NCBI GenBank assembly: GCA_034008185.1
Contig: CM067083.1
Coordinates: 121,907,337 to 121,971,336, forward strand
From: Gorsachius magnificus
Lineage: Eukaryota; Chordata; Aves; Pelecaniformes; Ardeidae
DNA length: 64,000 nucleotides
Direction of reading: 5' to 3'
Position numbers and translations under genes: made by a program. Below are positions 38,060 to 49,347 of this stretch, piece by piece. The notes below the pieces were generated by a model that worked only from the letters and a program-made list of their open reading frames with translations, was not told where the DNA came from and searched no databases. Every line of letters begins with the position of its first letter. The stretch's first letter is position 1.

Positions 38060-38415
38060 AGTATAGTTGATCGGTACAGTCAGTAGTGTGTGGAAGGCAA
38101 CTGAGTGCTCTCTGAATTGGGCACAGAGAGCAGGATTTGATTGCCTAAACATGACCAGATGTTGCTATCTGAGATGTCCCAGGATATCTAAGGCATCAGC
38201 TGGTACATATTTTAGGACTTGTTTATGGAGAGTTCCTGGAGACACAAGCAGAAGCCATGGAGGGCATACAAAGGCACCTCAGATGAGCCCTAAAACTATG
38301 TTTAGGTACCTGAATCCTGCCTTTGGTAGCTGAATAGTCCTCTAGGCTCCAAAGCCTACAACTCCACTGACTTAAATGGGAGCTTAAGTACCTTTTCCAA
38401 CATTTCACAGACACC
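38060..38415 (+). repeat. Possible old interspersed repeat with CCTAAAT words
   Basis: TTAGGTACCTGAATCCTGCC, AGGCTCCAAAGCCTACAACT and TTAAATGGGAGCTTAAGTAC resemble a diverged repeat I associate with bird and turtle genomes. Ends and family are uncertain. Confidence 0.35.
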
Positions 38416-38833
38416 TACATTCATCTGTTTTAATTTTGAACTGAAGATCCCCTTTTGCATTTAAAGTTTATTTGTAGCTTAGGGGGTTTTTTTGCTTCAC
38501 ATACAGAAGATAAAAGCATTTAGTGAAAGCAAAATGTGTAACTATTAATGTTTATATATATTTGATAAACACACAATGGGTCCTATTACAGGGTGACTGG
38601 TGCTGGCCAGGTGATGATCGATATTCGTCAGGCAATTGTTGAGAAAATAGACCACTGAATTAATTCAGAGAATGCCTCATCATGCACTTGAGTTACAGAA
38701 GTGCAGAGAGAAACGAAAGTCCTAGAGGGATGTAACTGGCAAGCTATGGTGCCAAGTTTTGCTAGAGTCTCTTCTCACAGTCTTTTTCAAAGATGAGTAG
38801 GCTGAAGACAAGTACTTCCAGTTTTCAGCACCA

Positions 38834-39021
38834 TTTCTTTGCTAGGGTGGTTCCATTCATTTTAACTCATAAGTCAGCATGATAAGCACAGATGATAGGC
38901 ACAGAAAGTGCCCTGTTCCACTGCTGAACAAAGCCCTCAGCTCCTAATAAGACTGCAGAAAATGCTGAACCTCGTTTTGCACAAATTGATCCATTGGACT
39001 TATCCTGAACTCCACTGTATT
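38834..39021 (+). repeat. Inverted duplicated segment, copy A (188 bp)
   Basis: Runs from TTTCTTTGCTAGGGTGGTTC to TGAACTCCACTGTATT. The reverse complement of 51098-51284 matches it at about 96%, with roughly five substitutions and one small gap (CATGATAAGC against CATTAAAGC). Homology stops abruptly at both ends. Family unknown to me. Its right end touches the 5' end of a CR1 copy exactly. Located in intron 55. Confidence 0.93.
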
Positions 39022-39612
39022 GACCAAGAAGGCCAATGGCATCCCAGCTTGTATCAGGAATAGTGTGGCCAGCAGGAGTAGGGAAGTGATCGTGCCCCTG
39101 TACTCTGCACTGGTGAGGTCACCCCTTGAATGCTGGGGTCAGTTTTGGGCCCCTCACTAAAAGAAAGACATTGCCTTGCTGGAACATGTCCAGAGGAGAG
39201 CCACAAAGCTGGTGAGGGGCCTGGAGCACAAGTCTTATGAGGAGTGGCTGAGGGGAGACCTTATCTCCCTTTAAAACTGACTGAAAGGAGGCTGTAGTGA
39301 GGTGGGTGTTGGTCTCTTCTCTCTGGTAACGGGCGATTGGATGAGGGGAAATGGCCTCAAGTTTCATCCAGGGGAGGTTTAGGTTGGACATTAGGAAAAA
39401 AAGTCTTCTCTGGAAGGATTATTAAGCATTGGAACAGGCTGCCCAGGGAAGTGGTGAAGTCTCCATCCCTGGAGGGATTTAAAAACTGGGCAGATGAGGT
39501 TCTTAGGGACAGGGTTTAGTGGTGGGATGGCAGGATTAGGGGAGCAGTTGGACTTGATGATCTTAAAGGTCTTTTCCAACCTAAACTATTCTATGATTCT
39601 ATGATTCTATGA
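39022..39612 (+). mobile_element. CR1 copy, 590 bp, plus orientation
   Basis: Starts at AAGAAGGCCAATGGCATCCC (ORF2 C-terminal region) and ends with the tail ATTCTATGATTCTATGATTC. Codes in pieces for [19 protein letters not shown] and NRLPREVVKSPSLEGFKNWA, with stops and frameshifts between. 5'-truncated exactly at the end of duplicated copy A. Confidence 0.95.
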
Positions 39613-40030
39613 ACATTCAGTTAGAGAAGTCTACCAAAACTGTGATTTCTTTTTTTGCTTAGAGGAAGCACTCGACAGCTTCTGAAACAGCAGGAAAGTG
39701 TTAGTGTGACAGAAATTTGTATTGTTCAAGGATAAACACACTGTCAAAGAGGAAGCAAAACCATACAGAGTAAGAATAATTGTGGCATATGTCTGGGATT
39801 TTTGACAGTTCACATGCAACCCATACAACAAGTTGAATCTTAAATCCAAAGTCCAGTTTCAGGCATACAAACCAATAATAATTCACGAATTGTGGACTCA
39901 AACATAACTCTTTTGACTCTCGCATTTCAAAGTCTAATGAGAGGAATCAGTAAGCAAAAGAAAGCATCTAGGGTGTTAATTTGTTGAAATACTAATTTAG
40001 GTTTTCACTGTAAGTAAATAGGCAATTCTC

Positions 40031-40050
40031 TTTTTTTTTTTTTTTTTTCT
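40031..40050. repeat. Poly-T run
   Basis: About 20 T flanked by CTCT-rich sequence; on the transcribed strand it is poly-A. Confidence 0.85.
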
Positions 40051-41248
40051 CTTTCTTTTTGAAAGCTTAAGTCCTTCCCTAACTCCTGTGCTGATTCATG
40101 CTGGAAAAAATAGACATCAGCTTCTCTCAGTCAATAAAAAAGCCACTTCCTTCAGCTTACATTAACTCTTAGCTGGCTGTTAGTAGACTTTTCATGATAA
40201 ATAGCTTTTTTTTTTCCTTTTCCTTTCTTTTAACAATGGAAACAACAGTTTGCAATATTTAAGGTGCATGAATGAACTCCAAATACTTGTATCTTAACAC
40301 CTCATGATATTTCATGTAAAACATCTGGGCAGCATACCAATATTAGCCTAGATCCATTTCATCCAAGTATTTAACCAGCATGCTTCAGTCAAGAATCTAC
40401 TTACTCTGAACTCCCACCCTAATCAGGGAAAGAGAAGAATTTCCAGAGGGTGATTCTCATGTTGCATGGTTTGAACCATCATCTGGAAGTTTCTGTCTCT
40501 CCACTGACTATACAGTGATCCTAAATGATTAATCTACACTAGACACTCAGCTTTGTGAGAGCTGACAACAAATGAATCCTACTTGTGAGGTCTTCGTGCC
40601 TCCACTGCTCATCTCTGCAATGAGTTTACAAATAATTCCTTCCCTAAATGCTGATAATTCACCTCTACCTAGATAAGAACTGTTCCGATAGTTTTTGTTA
40701 GTCCTAGCTAGTAGAATTTTTTTCTTTGAATACATGTATTTCAGTTCAAAATGAAGCACTTGGAAGAATTACAGCAAAACCTGCCTTAGGTGATGGTTTT
40801 GGCTAAGCCTTCAGACTGAATTCATGGGTAAATGATCACGAAGATGAGTCTGCTTGCAGGGGTTGTAAAAGCTTATGGATAGGCAGCAAAAAGGGAGAGA
40901 GAAGATAGCATTTCAAAGCTATTTTTGCCAAGGTTAAGTGAAAATGTGTCTATACCTTGGAAGCCTCACATCCCAGACAGAAACCTTACTTTTCAGGCTA
41001 TACAATCAACCTTATAATCTTTGAGCCAGTTGATATTAATTACATACACAAAAAAGATTGACTCTAATAGGAGAAATTAAGGTGTTTACTCCAGAAACCA
41101 CTTCATAAAGGACTAAGATGTTGAAGAACATGGTTCACATCCCAGTTTTGCTTAATTGAGAAATGAGATTTTAATGTAGGCCTCTTAAACCAAAATGAAC
41201 ATCTTAGTCACCAAGATATCAGCCATTTTGGAGTACATCTTGTCCTTC

Positions 41249-41342
41249 AAAAAAGAAAAAGAAAAACAGAGGGGGAGACAGAAGAAGGAAAGAAGGACAG
41301 AAGGACAGAAACCAGAAGGAAGGACAGAAGGAAAAAAGAAAA
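41249..41342. repeat. Polypurine tract near exon 55
   Basis: About 94 bp of almost pure A/G on the plus strand, with repeated GAAGGACAGAAGGA units and only scattered C. On the PKHD1 transcript it is a long pyrimidine tract beginning about 200 bases after the exon 55 donor. Confidence 0.9.
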
Positions 41343-41539
41343 TCTCAGCTTCATTCTTCTTTAGTATTAAAATGAATCTAAAAATAGCATAATTTTTTTG
41401 CAAGATGTAACATCATTGTTCTTCTTATACCCAGACATAGTTTAAATATTATCGTGAATGAAAACCATAATATTAATACAAGTCATAGGAACAGGAGCCC
41501 AAAATTAATATTTGGAGGCGTATTTGAGCAAAATACCAC

Positions 41540-41627
41540 CTTTCATTGCCAGGAGCAATGTTAGTTCCCAGATGTGTCCAAGACGTTTTAGGATAAGCGC
41601 TATAAATTTGTACCTTTCCATAAACCC
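41540..41627 (-). CDS. PKHD1: PKHD1 exon 55: G8 domain
   Basis: 88 nt, the same length I remember for human exon 55. The translation reads [17 protein letters not shown], then [13 protein letters not shown]; human has GVYGKVHLYSAYPKNSW and THLGADIASGNER. The WTHLG block is nearly invariant in fibrocystins and near the end of the G8 core. The acceptor is TTTTTGCAG after a T-rich tract; the donor is GAA AG|GTGGTA, a moderately weak site. Entry is two bases, exit two bases (split Arg). On the transcribed strand a long pyrimidine tract begins about 200 bases downstream of this donor (41249-41342), which could affect exon recognition. Confidence 0.96.
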
Positions 41628-42097
41628 CTGCAAAAACAGAAGTGGGAGATCAAGTCAGGGGAAAGAGAGACTTGAGAAGAACTGACTAATAACTAAATAC
41701 ATGGAAATCTTTATATTTATTAAAACATGTTTTATATTTTATAAATGTGTAAGAACAGCACATAGCCTCCACTTGAAATACAAAGTGAACTAGAAATAAA
41801 TTATTAGTAAAGTAAAATGACCACCACATGTAAAGGCAAGAAAGGGAATGGTGCCATAGAAGTCTCATTGGCTCAAACTGGAATTGCAGACAAAGGTATC
41901 TACCTTAAAAAAAAAAATAAAAAAAAATCTACCTAAGTAAACAAAATAAGTAAAAAATCCAGGAATGAAAGATAGAAAAAAGTTACTCAACTATTATTTA
42001 TAGTTCTGATCTGTGAAAAATTCACTTTTTTCTGGAAAGGGAATCCTAAAACTGGGCAAAAAGCCAAAATATAGAACCTTCTCATATAGATAACATT

Positions 42098-42347
42098 AAG
42101 ATTTGGACATCAGGAAAAATTTTGGACATTAGGAAAAATTTCTTCATTGAAAGTGTTGTAAAGCATTGGAAACAGTTGCCCAGGGAAGTGGTGGAGTCCT
42201 CATCTCTGGAAGTATTTAAAAGCCGGGCAGACGAGGTGCTTAGGGACATGGTTTAGTGGTGGGATGGCAGTGTTAGGTTAATGGTTGGGCTTGATGATCT
42301 TAAAGGTCTTTTCCAACCTAAATTATTCTATGATTCTATTCTATGAT
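42098..42347 (+). mobile_element. CR1 3' end (ATTCTATG-tail type)
   Basis: Contains GTTGCCCAGGGAAGTGGTGG, GGTTTAGTGGTGGGATGGCA and CTTTTCCAACCTAAATTATT, with tail. A segment of about 20 bp, TTTGGACAT(C/T)AGGAAAAAT, occurs twice in a row at 42104-42140, an internal duplication. Confidence 0.93.
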
Positions 42348-42382
42348 GTGTTCCAAGAAGATTACATTTGAATTTGGATTAC

Positions 42383-42531
42383 ATCTCCTTCTCTGGAGAT
42401 ATTCAAAACCCGTCTGGACGAAGTCCTGTGTAACATGCTCTAGGAGAACCTGTTTCAGCAGGGGGGTTGGACTAGATGATCTACCGAGGTCCCTTCCAAC
42501 CCTTGCGATTCTGTGATTCTGTGTTTCTGTG
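42383..42531 (+). mobile_element. CR1 3' end (GATTCTGTG-tail type)
   Basis: TCTCCTTCTCTGGAGATATT, GGTTGGACTAGATGATCTAC and a GATTCTGTG tail. A different subfamily from its left neighbour, so two independent insertions side by side. Confidence 0.93.
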
Positions 42532-42997
42532 AAGCATGAACAATTTCTGATTTCCTGCATTGAAAAGTTTTATTTCAGTTTGCTGACCTGATCTGAAATC
42601 TTTCAGTCTCAGTCAGTTCAACAGTTGTTCTGTATCTCTAATAGTGACACATTGCTTCAGAGGAGTTGTGCTTCAAGTATTTATTGAACCCATTTTACTG
42701 CTTGGGTTAATCTCCATAGACAAGTTTTCCATGAGATATTATGTCATTATATTCCAAAGAAGACTGCAGCAAGCATTGGTAATGCAACCCTGATTATCCC
42801 ATCAAGAGACATTCAAAATAACTTCCATGATCTTGCATTTGTTGTAGATAGCACGGACAGTTGTGAAGTCTCATTTGATCCATGATAGTGTGTTAAATTG
42901 CAGCAATGCATCTATTTTCTTTTCTAGCTCCTAAAATCATAGGAAATCAAATTGCTACCTTATGTTACACTTCAACTCTTACGTAATTTAGACTTAA

Positions 42998-43013
42998 CCC
43001 CCCCCCCCGCCCG
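42998..43013. repeat. C-rich run
   Basis: About ten C followed by GCCCGC; G-rich on the transcript. Confidence 0.7.
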
Positions 43014-43986
43014 CTCAGACTCCAGAATCAATTAGGTTTCTGTCTTGCCTCCTGAATATTCTACTTAGCTATTTGCTAGAATTTTGTAATTGTTTCATCA
43101 ACGTGTACAATAGTTTCTCGATGTCACTATCAGAAACAAATTGGGGGGGTTGTTTGTTTTTTCATTTTGTTTTTCTCTGAATTTCTTTAATATTCTACAG
43201 ATCTCAATCAAGGCAATTTCTCTTGATAACACTTTGAATTTCTGCTGTCTTTACAAAAGATCAGCAACAACTGAAATCTTGCAATACTCAAGTATTGTTT
43301 AAAACATGGTTTAAAACATGGAAAACAGAAAAGTTAACTTATTCCTTTAACCATAACTATCTGAGGAGATATAAAATTTAACATAAACCTTCTTTTCTCC
43401 ATCCTTCTATGAGTCCAAAGGTTTTGAAATATTTAAATGTCTATATTTGGGTCCATCCAGTGGCTCTTGGATGTAATTAATGTCACTTCAGTCAGGCATT
43501 TGAAAACAGCTATATGAGTTTAAGCTCATCATCCTAGCCTGGAAACTTGAGGGCAATTTTTTTCATCCTAAGAGAGACTGAAGATAACTGAGACAAAATG
43601 CCCCCTGGCAATGTGCATTTCTTTCCATGTGACAAGGCCATTTTGGTTTGAATCCTCTCAACTTTGACAATTACCTTTTATAAATCTCAAATCTAGGACC
43701 AAGACCAAACCCTTGTACATGTGTATAAGTCCTTTTAAATCCTCTTCAGTTTCTCATATAAAGACCTCAGGAGCTGACACCTGGTTTATCACTTCTGTCA
43801 AATTTTGCCTAAACAAAATCCACATAAAATCCAGGAACCTGGTGAAAGTTAACAATTTTAGCTCAAAACATGTTTGTACCTTTGTTAGATGTTTTCTCGT
43901 ATGACATAGTAACAGGCTCAACAGCGGTAGATTTGGCTGTTGCCTAAGACTGGGTTTCTATGACAGGGTGAACTCATGTTTCATAC

Positions 43987-44100
43987 CAATACTCCCTGGG
44001 TGGACATTTATTTCCTCCAGACGATCACAGTAAATCCCTTCAGATGCCCGAAGAAGGACCAGCAGCTTTAAATCCCTTTCTAGGGGATGTTGAGAAGAAC
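43987..44100 (-). CDS. PKHD1: PKHD1 exon 54: G8 domain
   Basis: 114 nt. The translation reads SSQHPLERDLKLLVLLRAS, then EGIYCDRLEEINVHPGSI. Human fibrocystin has a very similar block (PLEKEQKLLILLRASEG, CDRMNGIHIDPGTI), so homology is secure. The segment continues the second G8 domain. The acceptor is TTTATTGCAG; the donor is ATT G|GTATGA, weaker than exon 53's but acceptable. Entry is two bases and exit one base. Exons 54 and 55 together are 202 nt, not a multiple of three, so skipping both would shift the frame. They are also the two exons bracketed by the inverted segments described in the findings. Confidence 0.95.
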
Positions 44101-46099
44101 CTGCAATAAAGACAAAACAGCAAGAACCCATCACAAAGGTATCAATAGCTTCTGTAATGCTGAAATGGGGAAGGGTGGGGGGGAATGGGACAGAACTGGG
44201 GTACCTGAATCCAAATTTAAAGGTCTAAATGACTGAACTAACATTTCCATCCTCAGCCCAATATTGCCTTTCTGCTCCATTACAATTTCACCAGTTCCCA
44301 GGTAATCACGAGTTCTGCACCCAGGATGGCTGAAATGGGTTTTCAACCCAATGGAAAGTTGAGGGAAAAGAGCAGAGGAAAAGAAAATGCCCAAGAAGTT
44401 TTGCTGTGCGCCATGGTGCTCTTATCTTATGGTGATAAGTCTGTACAGTAAACTGTATTCCAACTGTGACTTAATTTATTTCACCAAGGGTAGTTTACAG
44501 TTTCAGAAGAAAATGGCCCAGCACTAAACAGATACTAAGGAGTAAAAAGTAGGACAGTTTTTGCCCTGGAGAAATGTATGCGGAGTCCAGTAAAAGGGTT
44601 CAGCGTTCCTTTAAAATTAGAGATTAAATCAATTATGCAACAGAAAACTGCAGCAGATGTAGAACTGAAAAATATATACATATCTGTACAAAATTAGCTG
44701 GCCTGTCATGTTCTTTTAATATTTAAAAATTGCTAGTTTGGAAAAGAGAGCTGATTTTGTATCCTAAAGAAATATTCCTCTTCAGGAACATTTTTTAATT
44801 AAGTGAAATCAATAAATAAATTCATTGTTCTCCACCAGTCTCTGACTGCTATCTGGGGATATTTAAATTCTCTGCACATCTTTTAAATGGGCAAAAGACA
44901 AACAGTACAAGGCTTGCATGCTCCCCCTGTAATATATTTCACACCAGTGAGCTTGTATCTTCTCTGGGGACATAAAGGGAATCCAGTCTTACAGCACCCA
45001 TCGTCCATCCCAACCGTCTTTGCCTTTCCTGTTTAAACTGCTGTAACTGTGGTTTGAACAGAAGAAAACCAGGAATTGTGCTGTAACCAATTACTACTTT
45101 CAGAAAGCAAAACTAGTGATAAGCACTTTCACCACTGATGCACTAGGTTAGACAAATACCAAGCTAGAGCAGCAGAAGAGTCATGTAGATATTTGTGTCT
45201 ATTTTTCTTCACAGACAAACTGCTTTCCTGCTTTACCCTCACAGCAAGTTGTGGTTTTACGTGCTCATCCTGGACAAACCTTTCCCACTCCTCAGGTCAA
45301 CCTTACCCCCTGGGATGAAGATATTAGCTACACTGAAGACGAAAGAACGACTCAACAAAGTTGTTTGGAGACTTTATATTGATCTTACAATGTTATTCAC
45401 AGTCACCATTTCCTAATCATGATGATGACCCCTTAAAGAGGGGGATTATTATTATCATTATGAATTACCATTGATGTTATTATTGATGTTATTATTTTAT
45501 TGCTGTTTACAAAGCATTTACTATTTCTCCTAGTTAAGTCAGTTAAAAATAGCTATGTGATATATGCAATTCTCGGCTCAATTTTAAAACAATTTTTAAG
45601 TAGGCTTCCAGGCTTAGCATTCACAGACGAATTCTTGGAAATGTGAATTCTAAAGGCTTGAGTTGGAAGTTGCCGCTCCTTTGGAAGAATTACATCTATG
45701 TTTAATAAAAATTTGTGATTTTTAATCCTAAAAAGCATAACAACAGGTTAAGGAATGTTACCCTTGTTAAAGAAAAAAAAAAAACCCCACACAAAACAAT
45801 AATATAATTAGCGTGAGAAAAAAAAGAAGTTATAATAAAATTATTCGTAATAGCTCATCACCATATTAATCCCTGAGAAAAGAAATAAAAAATTGGGACG
45901 ATAATGTTCACAGAAATGCTTCAGTGGCTGGAAACTATGAAAGGTAGATGACACAAAAGAACACAGGAGATATCTATGAGTAGAAAAATTAGACATGTTT
46001 TAAGTATATTTAGAACAAAGTAATCTTAATCCTTGCTTATTTCCATTAATAGTTACCTGGTGTTAAATCAATGGATTTCAGTAACTTGAATGCAGATGC

Positions 46100-46990
46100 T
46101 ACAGAAGAATGGGCCCAGAAACTCACTGGGCTATGAAAGAGGACTTTTCAGTAAGTTTGGGATCACTCACGATGTCTCAGAGCACTTGAAGAAAGCTAAT
46201 ATTGTGCCAATATTTCAAACAAAGATAAAAGTAAGAGCCCCAGGTAATTACAGGCCTGTCAACTTGACACTGATTCTAGGGGAAAAATAAATAAAAATGG
46301 AATGTCCAACTCTGAACACAATTAATAAATCATTAAAGGTGGATGTTATAATTAATGCCAATCAATGTGGTTTTACAGAAAAAAGGTCCTGTGAAACTTC
46401 CTTGTTATCATCTTCTAATGAGATTACAGGTTTAGTTGATAAAGATAATAGCTTTGATATAATATAATTGGCTTCTCCAAGGCACTTGACTTAGTAGCAC
46501 AAAACTTTCTGATTAACAAACTCCATTGGCACAACATGAACACGGCACACATTAATTTACAGGCTGACTGACTGGAATGGGGGCATTGACTCAAGCAGGT
46601 TTGTTTCTGGTCTGATCTTGCAAGCCCTGTGGTGTATAACATTTTATCAATGACATGAAGGACTATGAAGATGCTGAAAGTAAGCAGATAAGCTGACACA
46701 AATGGGCAAAGAAAAAAAATATTAAAGATGTGGGCCAGCAAAGACAGGGATTATTTGGAAGTGAAGAATTAGGAAAGAAAATGCAGAATGTTTATATTAC
46801 AATAAAACAGGTCTTGAAAATGCCTCTGTGTGAATGGATGGAGAACAAAGGAAAACAAAGGAAAAAGCTGAGTAAAGTCTGAGATATGCACTTTGGTTTA
46901 GTCTAAATACAGCCCTACAGAATGGGTCATGAAAATGAAGATATGGAAATGGCAGCGACCTCAGCTTAATCATAGGGAAATCCAAAATAG
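46100..46990 (+). mobile_element. Old CR1/L3-type retrotransposon relic
   Basis: An open stretch reads HLKKANIVPIFQ and PGNYRPVNLT, the conserved start of a CR1-clade reverse transcriptase. Downstream, CAAGGCACTTGACTTAGTAG (KAFDLV) and ACATTTTATCAATGACATGA (NILSMT for N-F-NDL) occur in the right order, but frameshifts and stops separate them. The element is far more decayed than the other CR1 copies and is probably an ancient amniote insertion. Confidence 0.7.
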
Positions 46991-47446
46991 TTAATGCACA
47001 CAAGTCACTGGAGCTGGATAAGTTTCATCACTTTATGAAGTAACTGGGATATGAAATCACAGCTCTAAGTAGTTTTGTTAAAACTACCGAGTTGTTATAA
47101 ACACTGGAATCATAATTACTGCAGCACATATGTGAACGATCTGGGCTTTACTGCCTGCCTTTGAACTTTGGATGTGAAAATTTCAGGTTGCTTGCCCAAC
47201 TTTATTGTGGCAACCAAGTCCTACATAAGATCACATCACACTGTCGAATTACCCACCCTGCACACAAGACGTGCAATAAATGGATCCCACTTCATATTCC
47301 TACTGCAACTGGAAGGCTTACCGATTTGATGAGCAACCTGATTGATCATAAGATGAGAGAAAAAGGCGCTGCTGGCAGAGAACTAGAAAAAAGGTAGTTG
47401 TTACCAGAAGCTGCTAGAATTTTCTGGCGAGATGTGCAGAAAATGT

Positions 47447-47774
47447 CAGGAGGGACTAGAGGATGGAACCAGACTCTTCTCAGTGGTGCCCAGCGACAGG
47501 ACAAGGGGCAATGGGCACAAACTGAAGCAGAAGAGGTTTCAGTTGAATGTGAGGAAGAACTTCTTTACTTTGAGGGTGCCAGAGCCCTGGAACAGGCTGC
47601 TCAGGGGGGCTGTGGAGTCTCCTTCTCTGGAGATATTCACCCCCCGCCTGGACGCTGTCCTGTGCCCCCTGCTCTGGGTGAGCCTGCTTGGGCAGGGGGT
47701 GGCACTGGGTGAGCTCCGGAGGGCCCTTCCAACTCCTGCCATTCTGGGATTCTGTGATTCTGTGATTCTGTGAC
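47447..47774 (+). mobile_element. CR1 3' end
   Basis: TGCCCAGCGACAGGACAAGG, GAACAGGCTGCTCAGG, TCTCCTTCTCTGGAGATATT and a triple GATTCTGTG tail. About 330 bp, GC-rich, well preserved. Confidence 0.95.
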
Positions 47775-49347
47775 CAATGACAGTGTATGCAGAAAATAGG
47801 CAGGGCTTCCTCAAACACATCTCTTCCAACAGGAAGGTTTATCTGGAATTTGAAGGGTTTGCTCATCTGTCCAGATCTGACACATATCTGCCAGCCTGAG
47901 CAGTGCTCATGAGCAACAGTTTGTCCATTCTGGGTCTCAGGCATTTCTTCAGTGCAGACCCAGGCCAATCTGTTAGTGCGTGGGCAGCAAGCGTACAACT
48001 TGCTATGAGCTGGGCCTTGTACGTGGGGACCACGCAGTCAGTTTGTGCCTTCACTGTCTGTCTGATGATTGATGTCACATCAAATAACCTCACTGCAGGT
48101 GTGTGACCTTCTGCAAGGGGTATCTAAAACTGTTGTTCTTCCAGGGAGTGCTGGCACCACAATGCATGCTCTACACAATGCAACCCCCCCCACCCCCCAT
48201 ATTTGATAATCCTATGTATAAGAAGTAATCTAAGCTGCTAATAAAGTCGCCACTGATTACATGCTTTCCTGAAGAAGCATGAGGCCCAGCTTCCTGGATT
48301 GCAACACAAATCTGTTAGTGCAATGGTCGCAGCTGATTCATAATCCTTCAGCAGGTCTAACGTCTGGAGAGGATAAAAACCCACTATGTGAAAGTAGGGG
48401 AAAAAAAAAAGGGAGAACAGAGAGAGGTGTATTTTTTCTACCCAGATTTTTTACTTATTCTGGACTGCAGCCTGGATCTAGTTTGCTGTTGAGTTTCAAA
48501 AGCATTTTCCATTGTTTTCATATTTCAGTTTTATTCCAGATGTTCTTCCTGACAGTTTTTTGTTGTGCTTTTTTTCTTTTTCCATAGCAAAACCCATTCA
48601 ATTCTTTCCTAGAACAGTGGGTGTTTCTTCCCTTCTAGCCTTGCCTTTCTTTACAACATAACACCCTGCAACAGCTGTTGTATATAAGAGCAAGGAAATC
48701 TCTGAGATAAGGTCCCCTCCCTTCCATTGGCAACTAGACTTTGCTAAGTATCTTGCCATGACCATCTCCAGTATCAGCTCTGTGTTTCCTGAATTCAAAA
48801 TTCCTTGGACTCTACCTATCCACCTTTTTTGAAAACAGTGGTATATAGTCACCAGAACGTCTGAATTGGTTTTATTCATGGTCAGCTGCATAGGCAGTGT
48901 TGGTTCTCCTTCCCAAGCTGTTCCTTCAGCTGTTCAGACCGCACTCTGCAAAGAAGCCCGTAAAAGCAGCTATAAATGAGGAGACATCACATGGGTTGCC
49001 TCTTACAGGCGGTGTGCCAAATAAACAGGAGAGATGAGACAGACGCTGCGCAGTAGGAACCGGCAGCCAGAAGTGGGAGATGAATGTCCAAGGAATAAGT
49101 GAGACACGCAGGATAGGATTTAGCTGCCTAAATGTAGATGTCTAATGCCGCCGGAGAGTCCTAACACCCTCCAAATCCATTATGTGAGGTTGGCAGATAC
49201 AAAACAGGGCTCAAGGACAGAACAGTGGCTTTTTAAGGAGAGGCTGGAGGCCAGATGGCACACCTGAAGGTGCCCAAAGCGATGCAAAATCCTTTTGGCA
49301 ACTGAACCATGTTTCCAAGGAGATTCATACACCCCCGGACAGGTGGG

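Larger units (their letters stand above)
37667..41539 (-). other. PKHD1: PKHD1 intron 55 (3873 bp)
   Basis: Noncoding. From low to high coordinate it holds a possible old repeat rich in CCTAAAT-like words (38060-38415), one copy of the inverted duplicated segment (38834-39021), a CR1 abutting it (39022-39612), poly-T at 40031-40050 and the polypurine tract at 41249-41342. The rest is featureless to me. Confidence 0.85.
41628..43986 (-). other. PKHD1: PKHD1 intron 54 (2359 bp)
   Basis: Noncoding. It contains two consecutive CR1 3' ends of different subfamilies (42098-42347 and 42383-42531, both plus strand), a C-rich run at 42998-43013 (poly-C interrupted by G), A-rich runs near 41905-41930 and a T/G-rich patch near 43141-43175. 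I see no other gene or element. Confidence 0.85.

Noticed and set aside
46090..46290. Possible host gene because of KKANIVPIF/NYRPVNLT text
   Set aside because: These are conserved reverse-transcriptase motifs of the CR1/LINE clade, so it is a retrotransposon relic.
47480..47998. 172-codon minus-strand open frame
   Set aside because: Antisense shadow of the CR1 copy at 47447-47774 plus flanking sequence.
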